The translations under genes were made by a program, and so were the position numbers. Below are positions 56,215 through 63,942 of a stretch of 64,000 nucleotides of DNA, one piece after another (position 1 is the stretch's first letter; each line of letters starts with the position of its first letter). Under the pieces are notes generated by a model. The model was not told the DNA's origin and did not search any database. It saw nothing but the letters and a program-made list of their open reading frames with translations. This DNA is from Bacteroidales bacterium UBA5197. Its GTDB lineage: Bacteria > Bacteroidota > Bacteroidia > Bacteroidales > Lentimicrobiaceae. Location of the stretch: positions 1 through 64,000 of the forward strand of contig DHVX01000048.1 in NCBI GenBank assembly GCA_002412885.1. The letters run 5' to 3'.

Positions 56215-57222
56215 ATGTTCATCGTAAGTAGTTACACGCTCGCAGTCGGACTCTGCTTTATTACCATGCTTTGCTGGGGCTCATGGGGCAACACTCAGAA
56301 GCTGGCAGCCAAAACATGGCGTTACGAATTGTTTTACTGGGATTATGTCATCGGCATTGTACTTTTTTCGCTGGTGATGGCCCTTACACTTGGAAGCATC
56401 GGCGACCAGGGACGTAGCTTTATTCCTGATCTTATGCAGATAAGTGCAGGAAATTTCGGCAGTGCTTTTCTGGGTGGAATCATTTTTAATGCTTCCAACA
56501 TTCTGCTTTCAGCGGCAATTTCACTTGCAGGCATGGCAGTAGCTTTCCCGGTTGGGGTGGGTCTTGCCCTTGTTCTCGGAGTGTTTATTAATTATTTCGG
56601 TGCTCCTGCAGGAGATCCTGTTACCCTGTTCATCGGGGTTGGTCTTATCGTTTTCGCACTCATTTTTAATGGAATTGCTTATGGTAAATTGACCCGTGGC
56701 AAGGACAAATCAATTGCAAAGAAAGGGCTGTACATTGCACTCAGCGCTGGTTTTCTGATGTCATTTTTCTATCGTTTTGTAGCTGCTGCAGTTGATCTGA
56801 ATAATTTCGAATCACCAACTCCAGGCATGGCTACACCTTACACGGCTGTATTTATCTTCTCACTGGGTATGCTTTTCAGCAATTTCTTTTTCAACACTTA
56901 CCTGATGAGGAAACCTTTCGTAGGTGCACCTGTAACTTACAAAGCCTATTTCAGCGGCGGGTTTTCAACTCATGCGGTAGGAATACTCGGAGGAATCATC
57001 TGGGGGTTGGGAACTTCGCTCAGTTACATCGCAACCGGCGAAGCAGGAGCTGCTATTTCTTATGCACTAGGTCAGGGCGCAACCATGGTTGCTGCTTTCT
57101 GGGGTGTGTTTATCTGGAAAGAATTTAAAGGAGCTTCAAAATCAGTTAATCTGTTGCTTTTCCTTATGTTTTTACTTTTCACCTCCGGCCTCGCGCTTAT
57201 CATTGTTGCCGGCAATCAATAA
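56215..57222 (+). CDS. DMT-superfamily sugar permease (RhaT/GRP-like)
   Basis: The 335-residue protein has ten membrane helices. It begins CFITMLCWGSWGNTQKL, the typical first helix of the RhaT/GRP (glucose-ribose porter) branch of the DMT superfamily, and has the NILLSAAISLAGMAVAFPVGVGLALVLG block of helix 4-5. GRP members include ribose and rhamnose porters. The presence of rbsK in the same operon makes ribose or a ribosyl product the likely substrate; this is inference. It would carry the sugar across the inner membrane. Confidence 0.85.
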   Translation: MFIVSSYTLAVGLCFITMLCWGSWGNTQKLAAKTWRYELFYWDYVIGIVLFSLVMALTLGSIGDQGRSFIPDLMQISAGNFGSAFLGGIIFNASNILLSAAISLAGMAVAFPVGVGLALVLGVFINYFGAPAGDPVTLFIGVGLIVFALIFNGIAYGKLTRGKDKSIAKKGLYIALSAGFLMSFFYRFVAAAVDLNNFESPTPGMATPYTAVFIFSLGMLFSNFFFNTYLMRKPFVGAPVTYKAYFSGGFSTHAVGILGGIIWGLGTSLSYIATGEAGAAISYALGQGATMVAAFWGVFIWKEFKGASKSVNLLLFLMFLLFTSGLALIIVAGNQ

Positions 57223-57276
57223 GAATTAATTCCAATCACCAGTTCAAATAATTAACTAACCAAAAATCAAAAACCA

Positions 57277-58041
57277 ATGAAAAAGTACTTTTTGTATTTG
57301 ACAATGGCTGCTTTTGCAGCAATGACCCTCACTTCATGTGATAAAAAGGACAAAGATGATGAACCAATCGTAGTTCCTCCTGCAAAGATCAAAACCATAG
57401 GTGTAAATTATGGCGATGGTGTTGAAGGTTACGAATTTGTTTACGATGCAAACGACCGTGTTTCTAAAATCTACAACTCATGGGAAGGTGTTGCAGTTGA
57501 CACCATTACCTATGATTACTCTGTAGCCGGTAAGCTAACCATTACCAAGGAAGACTGGCCAACCGTTTATGAACTGAACGCAGCAGGATTGGTTACCAAA
57601 GAAATCTGGGACGAAACAAGCTGGGCTTCTTTCGAATACGATGCTGATGGGTATCTTGTGGCTGTAAAAGAATACTGGGATGCTGCAGACCACAAAAAAT
57701 TTGATGTGGAAATCACCAGTGGAAATGTAATGAAGCACACCCGTTATGGTGATGATGGCGCAGTTAACCGTTATAAAACTTTTACCTTCACTACAGGCGA
57801 TAACAAAGCCAATATTCAGCAAACCAATGCAGTTGACTCAAACTGGAAAACGGTTGGTGGTATTTTTGGAAAACCCAGCAACAAACTGGTTGACTACCTT
57901 GAATACTGGAATCCTGGTGATGAAGCTAATAAATCACGCACCACCATCACTTATACTTTCGATACTGATAACAGAATTGCTACCATGACCAGAACCGGTG
58001 ACGGTTGGTCAGAAGGTTACTCATTCACATATTACGAATAA
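57277..58041 (+). CDS. Acidic beta-repeat surface lipoprotein (DUF4595-like)
   Basis: The 254-residue lipoprotein has its lipobox at TSC21, followed by DKKDKDDEP, a strong surface-export-type acidic signal. The mature part is a series of short beta-hairpin repeats with YD-type turns (YEFVYDANDRVSKI, FEYDADGYLVAVKEYW, YTFDTDNRIATM), as in DUF4595 and other RHS-like beta repeats. No catalytic residues are evident; a surface binding protein for the operon's ligand is possible. It is the last gene of the locus; no clear terminator follows. Confidence 0.8.
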   Translation: MKKYFLYLTMAAFAAMTLTSCDKKDKDDEPIVVPPAKIKTIGVNYGDGVEGYEFVYDANDRVSKIYNSWEGVAVDTITYDYSVAGKLTITKEDWPTVYELNAAGLVTKEIWDETSWASFEYDADGYLVAVKEYWDAADHKKFDVEITSGNVMKHTRYGDDGAVNRYKTFTFTTGDNKANIQQTNAVDSNWKTVGGIFGKPSNKLVDYLEYWNPGDEANKSRTTITYTFDTDNRIATMTRTGDGWSEGYSFTYYE

Positions 58042-58200
58042 ATATTTTACATACCGGTCAGCTTTATAATTAGGGAAAATTATTTTTCAGGTTGATTGGT
58101 GTGTTGTTGGGGAAGGAAAAGAGGTATTTCGCAAGGTTACGCGGGTACCTCTTTCTTATACTCTTCAGGTTCTGGTCTTTTACTTCTAAAATTATTCCTG

Positions 58201-59691
58201 ATGCGAAACATCAAACTCATTGGAATGATTGCTGGTATAGCAGTCTTAATTGCTGGTCTTCTGCTTCCTGTTCCTGACGGTCTGTCAGAAAGTGCCAGAA
58301 ATGCAGGCCTTGTAGCCATTCTTATGGCAATATGGTGGATTACTGAAGCCATTCCGGTTTATGCAACGGCTTTCCTGCCCATGGCTCTTTTCCCTTTGCT
58401 CGAAATCCTGCCTGCCGGAGAAACAGCCATAAACTATGGCCATGACTTTGTTTTGATGATGATTTCAGGTTTCTTTCTGGCCAAAGCCATTGAAGCACAA
58501 AACCTGCATAAAAGAATTGCTTTGGTGCTTATAAAAACATTAGGCACCAGCCGCCCCATCATTTTACTCAGCATGATGCTGGCAACAGCTTTCCTTTCAA
58601 TGTGGATTGCAAATGTTACTGCCGCGTTGCTGATGTTGCCTATTGGAATGGCACTTATCCTGAAAGAAGAAGCCTCAGGCGGAGAGAGAAGTCATTTCGG
58701 CACCGCACTTATGCTTGGCATTGCATACTCAGCCAGTGTAGGAGGAACAGCCACATTGATTGGTTCACCGACCAATATGATATTCTCAGGAATCCTGGCA
58801 AAAATGTTTCCCGAAGCTCCTTCCGTCAGCTTTTTTGATTGGTTTAAGATAGGTTTTCCGCTGGTGGTCATATTTTTACCTATCGTTTGGTATTACCTCG
58901 TAAAATTATTCAAAATTCGGGGTAGCATTCCCGGAAGCAAGGATATTATGGACCTTGAGTTGAAATCTCTGGGATCAATGAGTAAAGGCGAAGTCAGGGT
59001 ACTTACAATCTTTATATTTACCTCTCTGGGTTGGATTTTCAGAGAAAACATAGTCATCGATACATTTACCATCCCCGGTTGGAGCAATCTGCTCGGGCTG
59101 CAGGAGTATGTGCACGACAGCACCGTTGGTATGTTTGCTGCCATGTTGTTGTTTATGGTTTCTGCGGGTAATGATAAGCGGATACTTGAATGGAAAACCG
59201 CTGTTCAGATTCCCTGGGGAGTAGGTGTGATTGTTGGAGGCGGATACGCCATGGCATCCAGCTTCAAAGTTACGGGCCTTGCCGACTGGATCGGCTTACA
59301 AATGGCATTTATCAGTGGATATCCTACTTTTCTGGTTCTGCTTTTTGTAGTAGGTGCCATTCTGATATTTACTGAAATGAACTCAAATACAGCGACTGCC
59401 AACATCTTTTTACCCGTGCTTGCCAGCCTGGCTGTTGCAGGAAATATAAACCCGCTTCTGCTGATGATTCCGGCAACATTCGCCTGCTCTTTTGTATTCA
59501 TTATGCCAGCCGGAACCGGCCCAAACACCGTGGTTTTTGGCAGCAACAGAATTACCATACAGGAAATGGCCCGCGCTGGTGTTGGTCTTAAAATTATCAG
59601 CCTTGTCATTCTGCCTTTTGTTTTATATTTATTGATTGAACTGATCATGGGAATTGACAGGTCTATTCCCGAATGGGCCCTAATGAACTAA
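58201..59691 (+). CDS. SLC13-family anion permease (probable citrate/dicarboxylate:Na+ symporter)
   Basis: The 496-residue protein has about twelve membrane segments and DASS-family motifs: WWITEAIPVYATAFLPMALFP near residue 38-58, the first clamp SVGGTATLIGSPTNMIFSGIL near residue 180 (SNT-type sodium motif), and the second EMNSNTATANIFLPVLASLA near residue 395. The family carries citrate, succinate or sulfate with sodium. The gene is directly upstream of citrate lyase genes, which points to citrate or a related acid. Start at 58201; a longer frame starting at 58096 adds a low-complexity leader. Confidence 0.9.
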   Translation: MRNIKLIGMIAGIAVLIAGLLLPVPDGLSESARNAGLVAILMAIWWITEAIPVYATAFLPMALFPLLEILPAGETAINYGHDFVLMMISGFFLAKAIEAQNLHKRIALVLIKTLGTSRPIILLSMMLATAFLSMWIANVTAALLMLPIGMALILKEEASGGERSHFGTALMLGIAYSASVGGTATLIGSPTNMIFSGILAKMFPEAPSVSFFDWFKIGFPLVVIFLPIVWYYLVKLFKIRGSIPGSKDIMDLELKSLGSMSKGEVRVLTIFIFTSLGWIFRENIVIDTFTIPGWSNLLGLQEYVHDSTVGMFAAMLLFMVSAGNDKRILEWKTAVQIPWGVGVIVGGGYAMASSFKVTGLADWIGLQMAFISGYPTFLVLLFVVGAILIFTEMNSNTATANIFLPVLASLAVAGNINPLLLMIPATFACSFVFIMPAGTGPNTVVFGSNRITIQEMARAGVGLKIISLVILPFVLYLLIELIMGIDRSIPEWALMN

Positions 59692-59702
59692 AAAAAATGA
59701 TT

Positions 59703-59825
59703 CAATGTCGTTTAGTTAAGGAATATTGTCTTCGACTCCGCTCAGACTGACAGTCATCCTGAGCGGAGTCGAAGGATATTTGATTCACTTATCTGAAAAG
59801 TTGAAACCTTAACTAAACGACATTG
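59703..59825. mobile_element. Nested inverted-repeat element (MITE-like) within the citrate locus
   Basis: An outer 19-bp perfect inverted repeat (CAATGTCGTTTAGTTAAGG at 59703-59721 and its complement at 59807-59825) encloses a second perfect 16-bp inverted repeat (CTTCGACTCCGCTCAG at 59730-59745 and its complement at 59759-59774), which itself encloses ACTGACAGT. Total length is 123 bp, with no open frame. Terminal inverted repeats and nested palindromes suggest a non-autonomous mobile element or REP-like unit. The inner arm resembles a GC-rich palindrome I recall seeing between genes in other Bacteroidota. It separates the permease from citDE and ends 34 nt before the citDE start. Confidence 0.75.
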
Positions 59826-59859
59826 TAAAATGATTTCTAATTACCTGAATTCTTCAATT

Positions 59860-61047
59860 ATGGAAAATACCGCAACTGCCGGCAACAAAGGAACAGGCAT
59901 CAGATCTGACTGCTTTGTTGCCCTTTCAATCTCCAACTCAGGAGGCATTCATATTGAGTTGAAAAGCAAGGTTGAAACGATGTATGGCAATCAGATAAAA
60001 TCGCTTGCTCTTGATGTGTTGAGTCATTTTGACATAATCAATGCAACATTGAGCATTGAAGATTCCGGTGCACTTCCATTCGTTATAGCTGCCCGTATTG
60101 AAGCAGCCATTAAATGCCTGATCGGTACGGATAAAGAATTTCTTTTGCCCGAATTGCCAAAAGAAAAATTAATCACAGAAAAAGACAGACTGCGCGTTTG
60201 CCGTTTATATGTGCCGGGCAACTCCCCTGCCCTGATGATCAATGCCGGAATTTACAAACCGGATGGAATTATCCTCGACCTTGAAGACTCTGTTGCGCCA
60301 GCGAAAAAACAGGAAGCCCGGCTGCTTGTCAGAAATGCGCTCAGATATGTTGATCTCTATGGCGCCGAAATGATGGTCAGAATCAATCAGTTGCCGCAAG
60401 GACTTGATGATTTGAAATACATTATTCCCGGCAATGTGAATGTGATTCTGATTCCAAAATGCGAATCTGCTGAAGAAATAATTCAGGTAAATAAAGTTAT
60501 AGCTGATCTCCGAAAACAAACAGGCAGCAAAACAAACATCTGGCTGATGCCGATTATCGAAAGTGCATTGGGAGTAATCCGTGCTTATGAAATTGCTTCA
60601 GCCGCAGATAATATTGCAGCAATGGCCATTGGCCTTGAAGATTATACGGCCGATATTGGTGCACATCGAACCACACAAGGCAGTGAATCGCTCTTTGCGC
60701 GCTCGCAGATGGTAAATGCTTGCAGGGCTGCAGGAATCCAACCCAACGATTCTGTTTTTTCTGATTTTTCGGATAAAGAGGGCTTGTTTATTTCTGCACG
60801 GAAATCCAAAGAAATGGGTTTTGATGGCATGGGATGTATTCATCCCGGACAAATAAATACCATACGCGAAGGATTTTCTCCGGATGTAGAGGAAATTGAA
60901 AAAGCCGTAAAAATTGTTGAAGCTTATGAGAAAGCTCAGGCTGAAGGACTTGGAGTTACATCTCTGGGCTCAAAAATGATTGATCCGCCGGTGGTTAAGC
61001 GCGCACAAAAACTACTGGTCTTTGCAAAGCAAATGGGCAAAATTTAA
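59860..61047 (+). CDS. Fused citrate lyase acyl-carrier (CitD) and beta (CitE) subunits
   Basis: The 395-residue protein combines two subunits usually encoded separately. Residues about 1-98 are CitD-like: TAGNKGTGIRSDCFVALS aligns with the CitD start and places the prosthetic-group Ser at residue 16; later GIHIELKSKVETMYGNQIKSL and SIEDSGALPFVIAARIEAA match the acyl-carrier core. Residues about 105-395 are CitE (HpcH/HpaI fold): RLYVPGNSPALM, GIILDLEDSVAPAKK, MVRINQ, the AIGLEDYTADIG catalytic region, and GCIHPGQI. The start at 59860 (MENTATAG) aligns with known CitD starts and lies past the inverted-repeat element; 59830 is less likely. Confidence 0.9.
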   Translation: MENTATAGNKGTGIRSDCFVALSISNSGGIHIELKSKVETMYGNQIKSLALDVLSHFDIINATLSIEDSGALPFVIAARIEAAIKCLIGTDKEFLLPELPKEKLITEKDRLRVCRLYVPGNSPALMINAGIYKPDGIILDLEDSVAPAKKQEARLLVRNALRYVDLYGAEMMVRINQLPQGLDDLKYIIPGNVNVILIPKCESAEEIIQVNKVIADLRKQTGSKTNIWLMPIIESALGVIRAYEIASAADNIAAMAIGLEDYTADIGAHRTTQGSESLFARSQMVNACRAAGIQPNDSVFSDFSDKEGLFISARKSKEMGFDGMGCIHPGQINTIREGFSPDVEEIEKAVKIVEAYEKAQAEGLGVTSLGSKMIDPPVVKRAQKLLVFAKQMGKI

Positions 61048-61059
61048 AAACACCTGAAA

Positions 61060-62616
61060 ATGGAAGAACAATTTTTAACAAATGCCGCTGGCAGAAAAGT
61101 TCCGGGAATTGTAAACGGACAGCCGCAGATTCCTTTTCAGGGAATTGGCCGTTATAAACCGAATAGTAAGCGGTATGGCCCTCCCATTGCATCTTGCGCC
61201 GATTACCCTGCTGATGGCAATAAAGTGGTCACTTCCCTTGAGGAGGCACTGATTCTGTCAGGAATTAAGAATGGCAGCGTAATTTCATCGCATCATCATT
61301 TCCGCAACGGCGATTTGATTGCTGTTCAGATATTCACTATTGCTCACAAACTTGGGCTAAAGGATCTTATCTGGGCTCCTTCGGCCTCTTTTGATTGCCA
61401 TATTCCTCTGATTGAATTTCTTAAAGACGGCACCATTCACCACATCGAAGGAAGCATGAATGGCGAACTTGGCAGAGCCACCTCGAACGGCGATATGAAA
61501 GGTATTGGCATTCTGCGTTCACACGGCGGAAGATATCAGGCCATTCAGGATGGTGAACTCAAAATTGATATTGCTGTTATCGCCGCACCTGCTGCCGACG
61601 AATTTGGCAATGCAACCGGAGATCGGGGAAAAACAGCTTGTGGCTCTCTGGGATTTGCACTGGCTGATTCACAATTTGCAGAAAAAGTAATTGTTATCAC
61701 CGACAATCTCATTCCTTTTCCTTGTGTTCCCTGGCAAATACAGGGAAACTATGTTGATTATGTTGTGGTTACTGATCAGGTGGGTATTCCTGAAAAAATA
61801 GTTTCCGGTACTACCGTTGTTACCAAAAGCCCCGAAAGATTGCTTCTTGCTGAATTAACTGCAAAATTTTGCGATGAAGCAGGAATTATCCGGGATGGAT
61901 TTTCGTTTCAGACAGGTTCGGGAGGCACTTCTTTGGCTACCACAATTTTCTTTGCCGAAATCATGCGTAAAAAAGGTATAAAAGCACGGTTCGCCCGGGG
62001 CGGCAGCAATAAATACCTTGTAGAAATGCTTGAGAATGGACTGATCGACTATATTCTTGACGGACAGACTTTCGATCTTGAAGGTGTAAGATCTATCCGC
62101 GAAAACCCAAACCATATTGCAACCTCTCCATTTACAAGCTACAATTACCATAGCAAAGGAAATTTTGCTTCTCTGCTTGATGTTGTTTTGCTGGGCGCTA
62201 CCGAGGTTGATACAAATTTCAATGCCAATGTGGTGACTCATTCCGATGGAGTGCTTTTGCATGGCATTGGCGGATGGCAAAATTGCCTGTTCGCGCGCTG
62301 CACAATTCTTCCGGTACCGCTTTTCCGCGACAGAATCCCGGTCATCCGCGACCAGGTTACCACGCTTTGCGGCCCCGGCGAATTGATAGATGTAGTGATT
62401 ACCGAAAGGGGAATCGCAATAAATCCGCTTCGCACCGACCTGATCGAAAAACTTAAGAACAGCAGTCTCCCAATAAAAACCATTGAAGAACTGAAATCTG
62501 AAGCCGAAGCCATTTGCGGCATTCCCGACAATCCGGTATTTACTGATAAACCGGTAGCCATCATTAAATGGGTAGATGGAACAGTGCTGGATACGGTTTG
62601 GGAGAGGTGGACTTAA
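61060..62616 (+). CDS. citF: Citrate lyase alpha subunit (citrate:acyl-carrier transferase)
   Basis: The 518-residue CoA-transferase-fold protein matches CitF over its whole length: VISSHHHFRNGDLIAVQIF, IWAPSASFDCHIPLIEF, IAAPAADEFGNATG, FSFQTGSGGTSLATTIFFAEIM, ARGGSNKYLVEML, and HSDGVLLHGIGGWQNC near the end. It exchanges acetyl for citryl on the acyl carrier, and CitE then releases oxaloacetate. Twelve bp downstream of the fused citDE gene. The activating genes citC, citX and citG are not in the window. Citramalate lyase alpha is an alternative reading. Confidence 0.93.
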   Translation: MEEQFLTNAAGRKVPGIVNGQPQIPFQGIGRYKPNSKRYGPPIASCADYPADGNKVVTSLEEALILSGIKNGSVISSHHHFRNGDLIAVQIFTIAHKLGLKDLIWAPSASFDCHIPLIEFLKDGTIHHIEGSMNGELGRATSNGDMKGIGILRSHGGRYQAIQDGELKIDIAVIAAPAADEFGNATGDRGKTACGSLGFALADSQFAEKVIVITDNLIPFPCVPWQIQGNYVDYVVVTDQVGIPEKIVSGTTVVTKSPERLLLAELTAKFCDEAGIIRDGFSFQTGSGGTSLATTIFFAEIMRKKGIKARFARGGSNKYLVEMLENGLIDYILDGQTFDLEGVRSIRENPNHIATSPFTSYNYHSKGNFASLLDVVLLGATEVDTNFNANVVTHSDGVLLHGIGGWQNCLFARCTILPVPLFRDRIPVIRDQVTTLCGPGELIDVVITERGIAINPLRTDLIEKLKNSSLPIKTIEELKSEAEAICGIPDNPVFTDKPVAIIKWVDGTVLDTVWERWT

Positions 62617-62741
62617 AACCTAAAACAGTTGCGAAGTTCGGAACCGATTATTTTCCACTAAGATAATATTTCTTGCGAAACGTGAACGTGAACGTACAAC
62701 AAAATTGGCAATTGCGCGAAACGGCTGTTGTGCATAGTATT
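62617..62741. other. Spacer with cassette-like inverted segments after citF
   Basis: After citF there is no clear terminator. A tandem GTGAAC/CGTGAACGT repeat lies at about 62679-62695, then ACAACA ... TGTTGT as short inverted arms near 62697-62733 around GGCAATTGCGC. The motif AACGTACA occurs here and again after the next hypothetical gene. The outer sequence GGCTGTTGTGCATA is echoed in inverse (TATGCACAATGGC) upstream of the next gene. Confidence 0.4.
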
Positions 62742-63173
62742 TTAATCAAATCCTACTTCCGAATAGTACCATCTTTCGTCCAACTGTACTATTTTGTAGG
62801 ATGCTCCAATTATTTTACCATTTCCAAAGTTCCGAGGTTTTTTATTTAAATCATAAATTATTCTTTTCTCTGTTTCTATTATACTTCCAGACCTATTCAC
62901 AAAAATAATCAGACTGTCGTTTTCTTCGACAAATCCAGAATAACTTGGATTTTTCTTTCCCCAATTTTTCACAATTAAATCAATGTCCAAATCTCGAACA
63001 GCTCCAATTATAAATTCGTCAATTTCATCTCTGTCATAAGTTCCGTTGTCATATTCTGCAATTTTTAAAGTTAAATCGGTTAGTTCCGTTTTATAATCCA
63101 AAACTCTTTTTTCGTCGAATGGATTACACGAAATAAAAACGATTGCTAAAATGACAAGAATGAGTTTTTTCAT
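62742..63173 (-). CDS. Hypothetical small lipoprotein
   Basis: The 143-residue protein has a lipobox at ISC16 and a mature part rich in charged residues, with NRSGSIIETEKRIIYDLN and DERWYYSEVGFD near the end. No family is recognised. Start set at 63173 (MKKLILVILA); a longer frame starting at 63242 adds residues before the signal peptide and is less plausible. It stands alone between two spacers that share short repeats, and is more AT-rich than the citrate genes, so it may be part of an acquired segment. Confidence 0.65.
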   Translation of the reverse strand: MKKLILVILAIVFISCNPFDEKRVLDYKTELTDLTLKIAEYDNGTYDRDEIDEFIIGAVRDLDIDLIVKNWGKKNPSYSGFVEENDSLIIFVNRSGSIIETEKRIIYDLNKKPRNFGNGKIIGASYKIVQLDERWYYSEVGFD

Positions 63174-63318
63174 ATTATGCACAATGGCTGACACTATGGC
63201 AAGTGCGGGAATAGATTGCTGCTCAACTGTCTGCCAGTACAAATGTATGTAAAGATTTCAAATGTTTCAACGTACACGCAAACCCGCATTTGCTATAGCG
63301 TTTATTGGGGCATGTTTT
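63174..63318. other. Spacer between two hypothetical genes with paired inverted segments
   Basis: On the minus strand this spacer reads AACG, a GCAAA ... TTTGC inner stem, and CGTT near 63272-63306, a nested imperfect inverted repeat about 35 nt long. AACGTACA occurs on the plus strand near 63270, as in the preceding spacer. TATGCACAATGGC lies just upstream of the minus-strand gene. The organisation resembles spacers of gene cassettes but no exact integron recombination site (RYYYAAC ... GTTRRRY) could be matched. Confidence 0.35.
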
Positions 63319-63786
63319 TCATTTTTTCTTCTTTTTGTTTCCGTGAATAAAATATCGATTAGTTCCTTGTTCAGGATCCCATTGACTTCTCAATCCACCG
63401 TAAAATTCTTGGTAAGTGATTTCATTTCCATTCGAGTTGAAATAGATCATTTCAAGTTTTTCACCATTGTCATATTTACCAACTCTATATTTCCCTTCCT
63501 TCCATTGACTTTTAACTATTCCATGGAGTACCATACTGTCAGCTGGGACGGTCGTTTTGAAAAATCGAGGTAGCCATTTCGATTTTCTTAATTCGAGGCT
63601 GTCAGAATACAGAAAAGCTTGTCCCTGTTCTCTAATGTTAGCGTCAGAGTAAGTCACAAAGTCAACCAATACTTTGTTATCATAGACTTCTAATGTGTCA
63701 AAGTCGGTCCAAGTCGAAGAGTTTTGTCCATTGACTGGTCCTGTCAAAATAATAGAAAGTAATATGATTATGTATGAATGTTTCAT
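63319..63786 (-). CDS. Hypothetical exported protein
   Basis: The 155-residue protein has a signal peptide (residues 1-20, ending VNGQ) and a beta-rich body with W-rich turns (KSQWKEGKYRVGKYDNG, MIYFNSNGNEITYQEFYGG) reminiscent of MORN/toxin-antitoxin-type beta-hairpin repeats. It ends in a run of lysines (GNKKKKK). No family is recognised. It stands alone like the previous gene and lies in the same cassette-like segment. Confidence 0.65.
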   Translation of the reverse strand: MKHSYIIILLSIILTGPVNGQNSSTWTDFDTLEVYDNKVLVDFVTYSDANIREQGQAFLYSDSLELRKSKWLPRFFKTTVPADSMVLHGIVKSQWKEGKYRVGKYDNGEKLEMIYFNSNGNEITYQEFYGGLRSQWDPEQGTNRYFIHGNKKKKK

Positions 63787-63927
63787 TTCAAATATGCCCC
63801 CACGGACGAAGTTTTGCGCTGGCAGGCTTTTAAAATCACCAATCTTCGCGGCTTACGGAATGGCCGTTAAAATTACAAATTTTCTCCGTTCCACAATCTG
63901 CATGCTTGCTTAATGTTTTAGTTAGAC

Positions 63928-63942
63928 CGGTCTTGCAGACCG
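63928..63942. repeat. Short perfect inverted repeat near the right edge
   Basis: CGGTCT and AGACCG form a 6-bp perfect stem with a TGC loop. The surrounding sequence is AT-rich with no open frame. It may be a terminator stem or a REP-like unit; the T-tract expected for a terminator is not seen. Confidence 0.5.

Noticed and set aside
62697..62733. True integron attC site
   Set aside because: AAC and GTT ends and an inner palindrome are present, but neither RYYYAAC nor GTTRRRY is satisfied, so it is only listed as cassette-like.
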